Assembly (NCBI RefSeq): GCF_965118895.1
Contig: NZ_CBCPJJ010000018.1
Span: 94,160-158,159, forward strand
DNA length: 64,000 nucleotides
Reading direction: 5' to 3'
Source: Rahnella inusitata_A
Lineage (GTDB): Bacteria; Pseudomonadota; Gammaproteobacteria; Enterobacterales; Enterobacteriaceae
Position 1 is the first letter of the stretch, and each line of letters starts with the position of its first letter. Position numbers and translations under genes: made by a program. Below are positions 25,928 to 33,603 of the stretch, in pieces. Below the pieces are notes generated by a model. The model ran no database searches and had not been told where the DNA came from. It worked only from the letters and a program-made list of their open reading frames with translations.

Positions 25928-26653
25928 TCAGTGCTCCATGGTCAGTTCGATCATGTCGGCGCGGGTCAGGCTGACGGAGTATTCCGCCACCGTGTCGCTG
26001 CCTTCACGAATGTTAAGAGTACGCACACACAGCAGCGGTGCCTGCGGCACGATTTCGAGTAATTTGCTCTCTTTCGCCAGCGCACGACGGGCGTTAATGC
26101 GGGTGGTGCGGCGGCTGAGTTTTTGCTTAATTTCTTCGCGGATAAAATCGTGCAGCGAGCCGCTGTGGAAGTTTTGCAGCGCAGGCCACCAGTCGAGATC
26201 TGGCAGGTAGTGGTCAATCACGCAGACCGGTACGCCATTAACGCGGCGTAAGGTGCGCAGGTGGATAACCGTGTCGCCTTCCTGCCGTGACAGCGCTGTC
26301 GCCACGTGATCGGTACAAGGTCGCAGCACTGCCAGCAAACGTTCGCTGGTCGGGTGACTCCCCTGATCGAGCAGGTTTTGGCTGAACCTTGCCTGCGAAT
26401 GCAGTGGGTAATCGTAAGGGCGCATCAGCACCAGCGTGCCAATTCCCTGACGGCGCTGTAGCCAGCCGCGATCGACCAGCTCATCTACCGCGCGACGCAG
26501 CGTATGGCGGTTCACCTGAAAACGTTCGGCAAGCTGTTGTTCCGGTGGCAGATAGTCGCCGCAGCGGTAACCGTTACGCAGCTCCTGTTCCAGCTCGGCA
26601 GCAATTTGCTGATACACAGTGGTGTGACTGGTCGGATGTCTAGATAAGTTCAT
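25928..26653 (-). CDS. phnF: GntR/HutC-family phosphonate regulator PhnF
   Basis: PhnF is the predicted repressor of the phn operon. The 241-residue product (same as E. coli) has an N-terminal winged helix (LPPEQQLAERFQVNRHTLRRAVDELVDRGWLQRRQGIGTLV, residues about 38-78) and a C-terminal UTRA ligand-binding domain ending YSVSLTRADMIELTMEH. The start at 26653 (MNLSRHPTS) matches the family; the longer open frame upstream runs through the regulatory region. It is the first gene of phnFGHIJKLMN. Confidence 0.95.
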   Translation of the reverse strand: MNLSRHPTSHTTVYQQIAAELEQELRNGYRCGDYLPPEQQLAERFQVNRHTLRRAVDELVDRGWLQRRQGIGTLVLMRPYDYPLHSQARFSQNLLDQGSHPTSERLLAVLRPCTDHVATALSRQEGDTVIHLRTLRRVNGVPVCVIDHYLPDLDWWPALQNFHSGSLHDFIREEIKQKLSRRTTRINARRALAKESKLLEIVPQAPLLCVRTLNIREGSDTVAEYSVSLTRADMIELTMEH

Positions 26654-26717
26654 CACAATGAATACCTCGCACGGAATAAACGGGCAGTGGCAGTGAATTT
26701 TGTTGAAGGGGAGCAGG

Positions 26718-26754
26718 ACATGATGCAAACCTCAGCAGGGCGTTGGCATCATGT
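26718..26754 (-). promoter_or_regulatory. Inverted repeat before phnF (possible PhnF operator)
   Basis: ACATGATGC (26718-26726) and GCATCATGT (26746-26754) are a perfect nine-base inverted repeat with a 19-base spacer. It sits between the phnF start and the Pho box, where a repressor site overlapping the transcription start would be expected. A hairpin in the leader RNA is the alternative reading. Confidence 0.45.
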
Positions 26755-26766
26755 TGGCGCAGCTTA

Positions 26767-26784
26767 ATGACAGTTGGGTGAAGG
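26767..26784 (-). promoter_or_regulatory. Putative Pho box of the phn operon
   Basis: On the minus strand CCTTCAC-CCAA-CTGTCAT resembles the PhoB site, two seven-base repeats (consensus CTGTCAT) spaced by four: the second repeat is perfect and the first keeps five of seven bases of the CTGTCAC variant. It is 114 bases before phnF. PhoB control of phn genes is established in E. coli. Confidence 0.5.
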
Positions 26785-26919
26785 TCAGATTGCAGGGAGG
26801 TGAAGAGTTGGAAGATGTCTCGCAGAGATGTGATGTGGGGATTTACGGAATAACGGGTAAGGAATAAACTGACTTCAAGTAGTTTGTTTTTTATACGAAA
26901 TCACGTAAAAGGAATCATT

Positions 26920-27081
26920 ATGTCTGGAGAAAAGAAGATGGATTTTAAAATGTCAGGAGAACAGCCTGATCAGGAAACAGCGATTGAAAAATGGCGTAGG
27001 GAGAATCGTGCTGGGCTTGAGGCGATTAAAAAATATGTGGAAAAACATGGAACTCTGACGCATCCGCCGCGGAAGTTATGA
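26920..27081 (+). CDS. ccdA: CcdA-like antitoxin, shortened
   Basis: The 53-residue product carries the toxin-binding half of CcdA antitoxins: IEKWRRENRAGLEAIKKYVE, followed by KHG and a basic tail. CcdA of the F plasmid has 72 residues with an N-terminal ribbon-helix-helix that binds DNA; here only about 19 polar residues precede the conserved part, so the DNA-binding half appears missing. AAAAGGA stands well placed before the ATG at 26920. It abuts ccdB with no gap. The region is visibly more AT-rich than phn, suggesting acquisition. Confidence 0.8.
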   Translation: MSGEKKMDFKMSGEQPDQETAIEKWRRENRAGLEAIKKYVEKHGTLTHPPRKL

Positions 27082-27396
27082 ATGGAGCACTACGGTATTT
27101 ATGAAAACAGGGGGAGAAGGAAAAGCGCCTATCCTTTGTTGCTGAATGTTCTTCATCCTGCTGCGAGTGGATACGGTAACGCGATAATGGTGCCCCTTGT
27201 TCCACTCGCTAAAATGAGCATGCAACCGCCCAAAAAGCTTTGTCCATTGCTCAAAATTCAGCACAAACATTATGTATTGATGACGCATATTCCTGGCGGA
27301 ATTCCGCCGCAAGAAATTGGTAAATGCATCAAACAGCTGGAGGGTGAAATCTATGAAGTGAAAAATGCCTTCGATTTTTTACTGAATGGAATTTAA
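27082..27396 (+). CDS. ccdB: CcdB-like gyrase-targeting toxin
   Basis: The 104-residue product matches the CcdB family: the start HYGIYENRGRRKSAYPLLLNV, IMVPLVPLAKM, YVLMTHIPGGIPPQEIG and a C-terminal FDFLLNGI. CcdB poisons DNA gyrase by trapping its cleaved complex. In F-plasmid CcdB the last residues include a Trp important for poisoning (FWGI); here it is LNGI, so the final Gly-Ile is kept but the Trp is not, as I recall also for chromosomal CcdB homologues. Length and frame are intact. It follows ccdA directly and converges on nrdG. Confidence 0.85.
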   Translation: MEHYGIYENRGRRKSAYPLLLNVLHPAASGYGNAIMVPLVPLAKMSMQPPKKLCPLLKIQHKHYVLMTHIPGGIPPQEIGKCIKQLEGEIYEVKNAFDFLLNGI

Positions 27397-27403
27397 AAGC
27401 ATC

Positions 27404-27423
27404 GAGGGGAAGCGCTTCCCCTC
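27404..27423. terminator. Palindromic hairpin between ccdB and nrdG
   Basis: A perfect 20-base palindrome (GAGGGGAA, GCGC, TTCCCCTC) lies between two convergent genes, eight bases after ccdB and 17 bases beyond the nrdG stop. On the minus strand it is followed by GATGCTTTTAAATT. It probably ends both transcripts. Confidence 0.65.
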
Positions 27424-27440
27424 TGATTGACACAAACTTT

Positions 27441-27926
27441 TTATCTCAGGTAATGAATCACCTGATTGTCGCTGCCGCGCCAGATGAGCGACGGGTCTTT
27501 CAACTCCTGCACAAATTTGCCGTCGACCAGCACGTTGATGAGCGCGATCGCTTCCTGTTGATCAGCGGTCAGTTCGCCAAGAGTGTAACCGGTCCACATC
27601 CACACGTCTTTGCCCGGACACTCGGCCTGCACCCGTAACAGCAGCTGGCGGATCGCCGACAGGTTTTGCGGATGCAGCGGATCGCCGCCGGAGAGCGTTA
27701 GACCCTGACGCGGGATCACCGTGTTTTGCAGATCGGCGATGATCCGGTCTTCATCTGCCTGCGTAAAAGGCTTGCCTGAGTCCAGCCGCCAGGTGCTTTT
27801 GTTGTAGCACCCGCGGCATTCGTGGACGCAGCCGGAAACGAACAGCACGCAGCGCGTTCCTGGCCCGTTAACGACATCGATCGGGTAATATTGATGGAAA
27901 TTCAACGTCTCAGCCCAGTTGACCAT
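27441..27926 (-). CDS. nrdG: Anaerobic ribonucleotide reductase activating protein NrdG
   Basis: NrdG is the radical-SAM enzyme that installs the glycyl radical on NrdD. The 161-residue product has the CxxxCxxC motif CVHECRGC (Cys33, 37, 40), SLSGGDP-type LTLSGGDPLHP and DGKFVQELKDPSLIWRGS. The ATG at 27926 overlaps the nrdD stop by 17 bases; a TTG at 27905 (LNFHQYYP) would match the E. coli N-terminus more closely, so the exact start is open. Confidence 0.94.
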   Translation of the reverse strand: MVNWAETLNFHQYYPIDVVNGPGTRCVLFVSGCVHECRGCYNKSTWRLDSGKPFTQADEDRIIADLQNTVIPRQGLTLSGGDPLHPQNLSAIRQLLLRVQAECPGKDVWMWTGYTLGELTADQQEAIALINVLVDGKFVQELKDPSLIWRGSDNQVIHYLR

Positions 27927-30093
27927 TGCCTAAATGTTTCACGCGGCGCTTCACTTCTTCCTGCTTACCGGCGTTGAACGGACGTGCGTCCGGGCTGCCG
28001 AGATAACCGCACACGCGGCGGGTGACGGACACACGTGAAGGCTCGTGGTTGCCGCATTTCGGGCAGGTAAAGCCTTTGCTGGTGCACTCGAATTCGCCGG
28101 TGTAGCCGCAGTCGTAGCATTCATCGATTGGCGTGTTGGTGCCGTAATACGGCACGCGGGTGTAACTGTAATCCCACACATCTTCCAGCGCTTTCAGGTT
28201 GTGTTGCAGGTTCGGATACTCGCCGTAACAGATAAAACCACCGTTGCTTAGCGGGGGATACGGCGCTTCGAAGTCGAGTTTTTCGTACGGATTCACTTTC
28301 TTCTCGACGTCCAGATGGAAGCTGTTGGTGTAGTAACCTTTGTCAGTCACGCCCGCCACCAGCCCGAATTCGGCTTTATCCAGGCGGCAGAAACGGTCGC
28401 ACAGATTTTCGCTCGGTGTGCTGTAGAGGCTAAATCCGTAGCCGGTTTCGTCTTTCCAGCTTTCGGTCGCGTCTTTCAGGCGGCCGACAATCGCTTCGGC
28501 TTTTTCGCGCAGCTGGCTGGCGTCGAAGACATGCGTCTGATTGCCAAACAGCGCATTGATAGTTTCATGCACGCCAATGTAGCCCAGGGAAATCGACGCG
28601 CGGCCATTTTTGAAGATGCCGGAAATATCGTCGTCGGCTTTCAAACGCACGCCGCACGCGCCTTCCATATACAGAATCGGTGCAACGCGGGCTTTGATAC
28701 CTTCCAGGCGCGCAATGCGGGTCATCAGGGCTTTTTTCGCCAGCAGCAAACGCTCGTCGAGCAATTTCCAGAACGCGGCTTCATCCTGTTTTGCTTCCAG
28801 CGCGATGCGCGGCAGGTTCAGGCTGATCACACCGATATTGTTGCGGCCTTCGTGGATCATCTCACCGTTTTCTTCGTACACGCCGAGGAAGCTGCGGCAG
28901 CCCATGGGTGTTTTGAAGGAGCCGGTGACTTTCACCACCTGATCGTAATTCAGAATGTCCGGATACATGCGCTTGCTGGCGCATTCCAGTGCCAGCTGTT
29001 TGATGTCGTAGTTGGCGTCACCGGCTTTGTGATTCAACCCGTCACGAATGGCGAATACCAGTTTCGGGAACACGGCGGTTTTACGATTTTTACCCAGCCC
29101 GGCAATGCGGTTGCGCAGAATGGATTGCTGGATCAGGCGCGATTCCCACGAGGTGCCGAGACCGAAGCCGAAGGTGACGAAAGGCGTCTGGCCATTGGCG
29201 GTATGCAGCGTGTTGACTTCATATTCCAGCGACTGGAAGGCGTCATAACACTCTTTTTCGGTGCGGCTGTGGGCGAAAGCCTCGACGTCGGCGACCTGCC
29301 ATTCCTGCGCGATTGCCCGGTGTTTTTCGTAGCTGGACGTAACAAACGGGGCCAGCACTTCGTCGATACGGTTGATGGTGGTGCCGCCATAAATGTGGCT
29401 GGCAACCTGCGCGATGATTTGCGCGGTCACGGCGGTGGCGGTGGAAATTGACTTCGGCGTGTCAATTTCGGCATTTCCCATTTTGAAACCGTGATTGAGC
29501 ATGCCTTTAAGGTCGATCAGCATACAGTTGAACATCGGGAAGAATGGCGAATAGTCGAGATCATGATAGTGGATTTCACCGCGCTCATGCGCCAGCACCA
29601 CTTCACGCGGCAAAATATGCTGTTTGGCATAATGCTTGGCAACGATACCGGCCAGCAAATCACGCTGCGTCGGGATCACTTTACTGTCTTTGTTGGCATT
29701 TTCATTGAGCAGCGCCATGTTGCTTTGCTCAACCAGACCACGAATTTCCTGATTCAGGCGTCCGCGCATTTCACGTTTGACGTCGCGATCGTGGCGATAT
29801 TCGATATAGGCGCGCGCCAGTTTTTTATACGGGCCAGCCATCAGCTGGTTTTCTACCGCATCCTGAATTTCGTGGATATCGACGCGCTTCTGGTCTTGCA
29901 GATTTTCAGCCACAATGCGCGCAACCTGCCCGCAATACTCCGCGCTGTCGATGCCAGCGGCAATGGCGGCGCGCTGAACCGCTTGTTTGATCAGAACTTC
30001 ATCGAAAGGGACCTGACAACCATCCCGCTTGATGACGATGGGCTGCATTTTAGTGGAACTGGCGGGAATGGATCCGAGTCTGTCTGCCTTCAC
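27910..30093 (-). CDS. nrdD: Anaerobic ribonucleoside-triphosphate reductase NrdD
   Basis: NrdD makes deoxynucleoside triphosphates without oxygen using a glycyl radical. From the N-terminal ATP-cone (KRDGCQVPFDEVLIKQAV) to the zinc cysteines CYDCGYTGEFECT and CPKCGNH and the glycyl-radical loop RRVCGYLG, it follows E. coli NrdD closely; the radical glycine is 31 residues from the end. The GTG at 30093 is chosen since AAGGAG stands seven bases before it; this adds 15 residues to the usual 712. The ATG at 30048 gives the E. coli length but has no ribosome-binding site. A six base-pair leader hairpin (30124-30140) and NrdR boxes lie upstream. Confidence 0.96.
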   Translation of the reverse strand: MKADRLGSIPASSTKMQPIVIKRDGCQVPFDEVLIKQAVQRAAIAAGIDSAEYCGQVARIVAENLQDQKRVDIHEIQDAVENQLMAGPYKKLARAYIEYRHDRDVKREMRGRLNQEIRGLVEQSNMALLNENANKDSKVIPTQRDLLAGIVAKHYAKQHILPREVVLAHERGEIHYHDLDYSPFFPMFNCMLIDLKGMLNHGFKMGNAEIDTPKSISTATAVTAQIIAQVASHIYGGTTINRIDEVLAPFVTSSYEKHRAIAQEWQVADVEAFAHSRTEKECYDAFQSLEYEVNTLHTANGQTPFVTFGFGLGTSWESRLIQQSILRNRIAGLGKNRKTAVFPKLVFAIRDGLNHKAGDANYDIKQLALECASKRMYPDILNYDQVVKVTGSFKTPMGCRSFLGVYEENGEMIHEGRNNIGVISLNLPRIALEAKQDEAAFWKLLDERLLLAKKALMTRIARLEGIKARVAPILYMEGACGVRLKADDDISGIFKNGRASISLGYIGVHETINALFGNQTHVFDASQLREKAEAIVGRLKDATESWKDETGYGFSLYSTPSENLCDRFCRLDKAEFGLVAGVTDKGYYTNSFHLDVEKKVNPYEKLDFEAPYPPLSNGGFICYGEYPNLQHNLKALEDVWDYSYTRVPYYGTNTPIDECYDCGYTGEFECTSKGFTCPKCGNHEPSRVSVTRRVCGYLGSPDARPFNAGKQEEVKRRVKHLGNGQLG

Positions 30094-30165
30094 AATGACA
30101 CTCCTTTTGAGCGCACTCCGCGCCCCGCAAGGCCTGCGGGCCTGTTGTGCGGGTTTTGCGTGAAA

Positions 30166-30213
30166 TCGCTATATATTGGGTTGGGTGTGTACTATACACA
30201 CTACATATAGGAA
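30166..30213 (-). promoter_or_regulatory. Paired NrdR boxes of nrdDG
   Basis: TCGCTATATATTGGGT (30166-30181) and ACACTACATATAGGAA (30198-30213) each match most of the 16-base NrdR consensus ACACTATATATAGTGT, and they begin exactly 32 bases apart. Tandem boxes three helical turns apart are the established arrangement for the NrdR repressor of ribonucleotide reductase operons. Confidence 0.75.
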
Positions 30214-30239
30214 TGGCGCGAGCGTTAATTCTCGTTTTA

Positions 30240-30253
30240 TTGACCGGGAACAA
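30240..30253 (-). promoter_or_regulatory. FNR-like site upstream of nrdD
   Basis: TTGACCGGGAACAA matches TTGAT-N4-ATCAA at eight of ten positions and lies just upstream of the NrdR boxes. FNR activation of nrdDG is known in E. coli; the spacing to a promoter here is not certain. Confidence 0.4.
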
Positions 30254-30330
30254 AGAATTTTTTCGTCGGAAGAAACCGTGACCAAATGTAAATTCTGGCC
30301 TGAATTTTGCCTGTTGTTTTTAAAGGATAT

Positions 30331-30363
30331 GCATAAAAAAGACCGGGCAGGGTGCCCGGTTTT
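30331..30363 (-). terminator. treC terminator
   Basis: ACCGGGCA (30342-30349) pairs with TGCCCGGT (30353-30360) around a three-base loop. Read on the minus strand it is followed by CTTTTTTAT, a classical intrinsic terminator 16 bases after the treC stop. Confidence 0.85.
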
Positions 30364-30378
30364 GAGAGTTTTTTCAGA

Positions 30379-32022
30379 CTATTCAGCCAGTATCCAGGCA
30401 CATTCGTAAGGACGAAGGCGGCCGGAAAGCGGGGCTGCGGCGTAATTACTCAGCAGCGTCTTACCCGTAAATTCCGGCAGGCTGAGCGTCTGTTCCTGCG
30501 CGCTCAGATTGGCAACAACGCGCAGCGTCTGGCCGTTCGCCGTGCGTGAATAGCACCATAACTGCGGATGTTCCGCCAGCAAGTCCTGATAATCGCCGTC
30601 GGTCAGCACCGGCATGGTTTTGCGTAGCTTGATCAGTTGCTGGTAGAGATAAAACACAGAATCTCTGTCCGCCAGCGCCTGTTCCGTATTGATCTCTTCT
30701 GCATTGTGGCTGACTGAAATCCACGGCGTGCCGGAAGTAAACCCTGCCTGCGGCCCGGCGTTCCATTGCATCGGGGTGCGGCTGTTATCACGGGATTTGC
30801 GCGCTAAGATGCGCAACAGTTCCTCGTTGCTGCGCCCGTCACTTTTCAGCTCGGCGAACATATTCAGGCTTTCCACATCGCGGTACTGCTCGAGATGTTT
30901 AAAACCCGGATTGGTCATGCCGATTTCTTCGCCCTGATAAATATACGGCGTGCCCTGCAACCCGTGCAGCACCATTGCCAGCATCTTGGCGGAGGTGGTG
31001 CGCAGTGCGCCTTCATCACCGAAACGCGACACAATGCGCGGCTGATCGTGATTACACCAGAACAGCGCGTTCCATGCGTGGCCATGCATTCCCTGCTGCC
31101 ATTCGCGGAAAATCTGCTTGAGCTGAACGTAATCCGGCGGCGCGTCTGTCCATTTTTCACCGTTCGGGTAATCGACTTTCAGGTGATGGAAATTAAACGT
31201 CATCGACAGTTCGCTGCCGTCGTTGGCGGCGTAGCGGCGGCAGTGTTCCAGTTGAGTGGAAGACATTTCACCGACCGTCATCAGTCCCAATGGCTTGAAT
31301 ACGTCGCGGCTGAATTCCTGCAAAAATTCGTGAATACGCGGGCCGTCGGTGTAAAAACGGCGGCCATCGCCGGTCTCATCAGCGGGGAAATCTTGCTGTT
31401 TCGAGACCAGATTGATGACGTCCAGTCTCAGCCCGTCGACGCCTTTATCTGCCCAGAACTGACAGACCTGTTTCAGTGCCTCGCGCACCGGCGGGTATTC
31501 CCAGTTGAGATCCGCCTGTTCAGTGGCGAACAGATGCAGATAATATTGCCCGCTCTCTTCGTGCCACTGCCACGCGCCGCCGCCGAATTTTGAGCGCCAG
31601 TTATTCGGCGGACCCCCTTCGGTTGCACCATCCCGCCAGATATAAAACGGGCGGAACGCACTGCCCGGATCCTGTGACTGGCGAAACCATTCATGGTGAG
31701 TGGAGGTGTGATTGAACACCATATCCATGACGATGCGTATTCCGCGCTGGTGCGCTTCGGCGGTCAGGCGCTCGAAGTCTTCCAGCGTGCCGTAAGCCGG
31801 GTCGATCGCGCAGTAATCGGCGACGTCGTAGCCGTTATCAATTTGCGGCGACAGGTACATCGGCGTCAGCCACAGGGCATCGACGCCCAGCGTTTTCAGA
31901 TAATCCAACCGCTGCGTGATGCCGTTGATATCGCCGGTGCCGCTGCCGGTGGTGTCCTGAAAACTCTTCGGGTAAATCTGGTAAATCACGCCGTTTTTCC
32001 ACCACGGTAATGCGTTGTTCAT
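30379..32022 (-). CDS. treC: Trehalose-6-phosphate hydrolase TreC
   Basis: TreC splits cytoplasmic trehalose 6-phosphate into glucose and glucose 6-phosphate. The 547-residue product is a GH13 enzyme with all active-site blocks: MDMVFNHTS, GLRLDVINL (nucleophile Asp), VGEMSS (acid/base Glu) and CNHDQPR. The ATG at 32022 follows AAGGA by seven bases and begins MNNALPWWKNGVIYQIYPKS. It lies 22 bases after treB in the same leftward operon. Confidence 0.97.
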   Translation of the reverse strand: MNNALPWWKNGVIYQIYPKSFQDTTGSGTGDINGITQRLDYLKTLGVDALWLTPMYLSPQIDNGYDVADYCAIDPAYGTLEDFERLTAEAHQRGIRIVMDMVFNHTSTHHEWFRQSQDPGSAFRPFYIWRDGATEGGPPNNWRSKFGGGAWQWHEESGQYYLHLFATEQADLNWEYPPVREALKQVCQFWADKGVDGLRLDVINLVSKQQDFPADETGDGRRFYTDGPRIHEFLQEFSRDVFKPLGLMTVGEMSSTQLEHCRRYAANDGSELSMTFNFHHLKVDYPNGEKWTDAPPDYVQLKQIFREWQQGMHGHAWNALFWCNHDQPRIVSRFGDEGALRTTSAKMLAMVLHGLQGTPYIYQGEEIGMTNPGFKHLEQYRDVESLNMFAELKSDGRSNEELLRILARKSRDNSRTPMQWNAGPQAGFTSGTPWISVSHNAEEINTEQALADRDSVFYLYQQLIKLRKTMPVLTDGDYQDLLAEHPQLWCYSRTANGQTLRVVANLSAQEQTLSLPEFTGKTLLSNYAAAPLSGRLRPYECAWILAE

Positions 32023-32044
32023 TCCATTTTCCTTTTTGGATGTC

Positions 32045-33463
32045 TTACACCACTGCCAGTTCACCGCGACGCGCTTTGCGCTTGTAAACCAACACGGTCA
32101 GTACAATCGGCACGACAATGGCCACCAGCATTGCCACCGCATAAATACTCCAGAACTGCGGTTTGATGGACAAAATGCCCGGCAGACCGCCGACGCCGAT
32201 GCCGTTAGCGATCACGCCGCTCAGCCCGCAAATCAGTCCGGCGATCGCCGAGCCGATCATTGCGCACAGCATCGGGAAGCGGTATTTCAGGTTGATCCCG
32301 TACATCGCCGGTTCAGTCACGCCGAGGAACGCGGAAATGGCCGCAGGCACGGAAATCTCGCGTTCATTGTGTTTTCTGCTGACGATAATCACGCCAACCA
32401 CGGCAGCGGCCTGCGCAATGTTGGAAAGGGCAATCAGCGGCCAGACCGGCGTACCGCCAGTGCTTTGTACCATCTGCATGTCGATGGCCAGCGTGGTCTG
32501 ATGAACACCGGTGATAACCAGCGGCGCGTAGAGGAAACCAAACAGCGCGGCACCGACCGGCGCGAGGCTGCCGGTCATCACGAATTTCACCGCGAACGCC
32601 ACACCGTCGCCGATCATGCGGCCAAATGGCCCGATCAGCGTATGCGCGAGGAAGACGGCAATCAGCAGTGACGTCACCGGCACAATCACCAGATACAGGT
32701 AATTCGGCACGATGCGTTTGATGCCATTTTCGATCATTGCCAGCGCCATACCCGCCAGCACGGAAGGAATCACCTGCGCCTGATAACCGACTTTTTCGAT
32801 GGTGAACCAGCCGAAATTCCACACTTCAGGAATTTGCTGGCCGAGGTTGTAGGAGTTCATCAGCTGCGGGGAGACCAGCGTAATGCCGAGGACGATACCG
32901 AGGATTTCAGTGCCGCCCATTTTGCGCACCGTAGACCAGCACACCGCCACCGGTAGGAACATGAAGATCGCTTCGCCGAGCAGCCACAGGAAGTCGTAAA
33001 TGGACTGCCACATCGGATGCATCTGCGCCAGTGTCTGACCGCCGCTCATCGGGATATCGCCGATAACGTTGCGGAAGCCGAGGATCAAACCGCCGCTGAT
33101 AAGCGCCGGCAACAGCGGGAAGAAGATTTCAGCGAAGTGCGAAATCCCGCGCTCGAACCAGCTCATGTTCTGGCGCGCGGCGACTTTGGCCTGCTCTTTA
33201 CCGGCTTCGCTTTTGCCGGTGCTGGCGATCAGCACTTTATAGTAATCGTCCACTTCCGGGCCAATGACCACCTGAAACTGACCGGCATTGGTGAAGCACC
33301 CTTTGACCATCGGCAACGTTTCCAGCCCTTTCGGATCGGCTTTCGATGGATCATTGAGGACAAAACGAAGACGCGTAATGCAGTGAGTCACCATCGCGAT
33401 ATTGTCGCTGCCGCCGACGAGGGCGATCAGGCGATCAATATCCTGTTGCTTTACTTTGCTCAT
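32045..33463 (-). CDS. treB: PTS trehalose-specific EIIBC component TreB
   Basis: TreB imports trehalose and phosphorylates it to trehalose 6-phosphate. The 472-residue product has an N-terminal EIIB domain with the phosphorylated Cys28 (THCITRLRFVL) and a C-terminal EIIC membrane domain of about ten helices from residue 110, including FLGVTEPAMYGINLKYRFP. It has no EIIA domain, so, as in E. coli, it must borrow EIIA-Glc (Crr). A TreR operator lies upstream. Confidence 0.97.
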   Translation of the reverse strand: MSKVKQQDIDRLIALVGGSDNIAMVTHCITRLRFVLNDPSKADPKGLETLPMVKGCFTNAGQFQVVIGPEVDDYYKVLIASTGKSEAGKEQAKVAARQNMSWFERGISHFAEIFFPLLPALISGGLILGFRNVIGDIPMSGGQTLAQMHPMWQSIYDFLWLLGEAIFMFLPVAVCWSTVRKMGGTEILGIVLGITLVSPQLMNSYNLGQQIPEVWNFGWFTIEKVGYQAQVIPSVLAGMALAMIENGIKRIVPNYLYLVIVPVTSLLIAVFLAHTLIGPFGRMIGDGVAFAVKFVMTGSLAPVGAALFGFLYAPLVITGVHQTTLAIDMQMVQSTGGTPVWPLIALSNIAQAAAVVGVIIVSRKHNEREISVPAAISAFLGVTEPAMYGINLKYRFPMLCAMIGSAIAGLICGLSGVIANGIGVGGLPGILSIKPQFWSIYAVAMLVAIVVPIVLTVLVYKRKARRGELAVV

Positions 33464-33496
33464 GAAAAAACCTTCTTGTTTTTAAATGCCGGTGTA

Positions 33497-33549
33497 GGGA
33501 ACGGCTAAAGCATAGCGAAGGCGATGGGAACTTGTCTGGGAACGTTCCC
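33497..33549 (-). promoter_or_regulatory. TreR operator region of treBC
   Basis: A perfect palindrome GGGAACGTTCCC (33538-33549) is the TreR-type operator. Two extra GGGAAC half-sites lie at 33497-33502 and 33526-33531, between the palindrome and treB. A TTTGTGA half-site (33566-33572, complement) beyond it could be one arm of a CRP site, but its other arm is poor. Confidence 0.75.
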
Positions 33550-33603
33550 GGTTTTGCCGGGACGATCACAAAGTTTCTGTTTTTCAATACTCAGGGAAGG
33601 GGG

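Noticed and set aside
20250..26210. Numerous plus-strand open frames of 60-250 codons across the phn operon
   Set aside because: All are opposite to overlapping, well-recognised phn genes and lack ribosome-binding sites.
28315..29451. A 378-codon open frame antisense to nrdD
   Set aside because: It is the mirror of a highly conserved coding frame, has a His/Gln/Arg-rich composition typical of such shadows, no ribosome-binding site and no family resemblance.
30183..30201. GTGTGTACTATACACAC as an independent palindromic operator
   Set aside because: It overlaps the second NrdR box and its arms are partly explained by that box.
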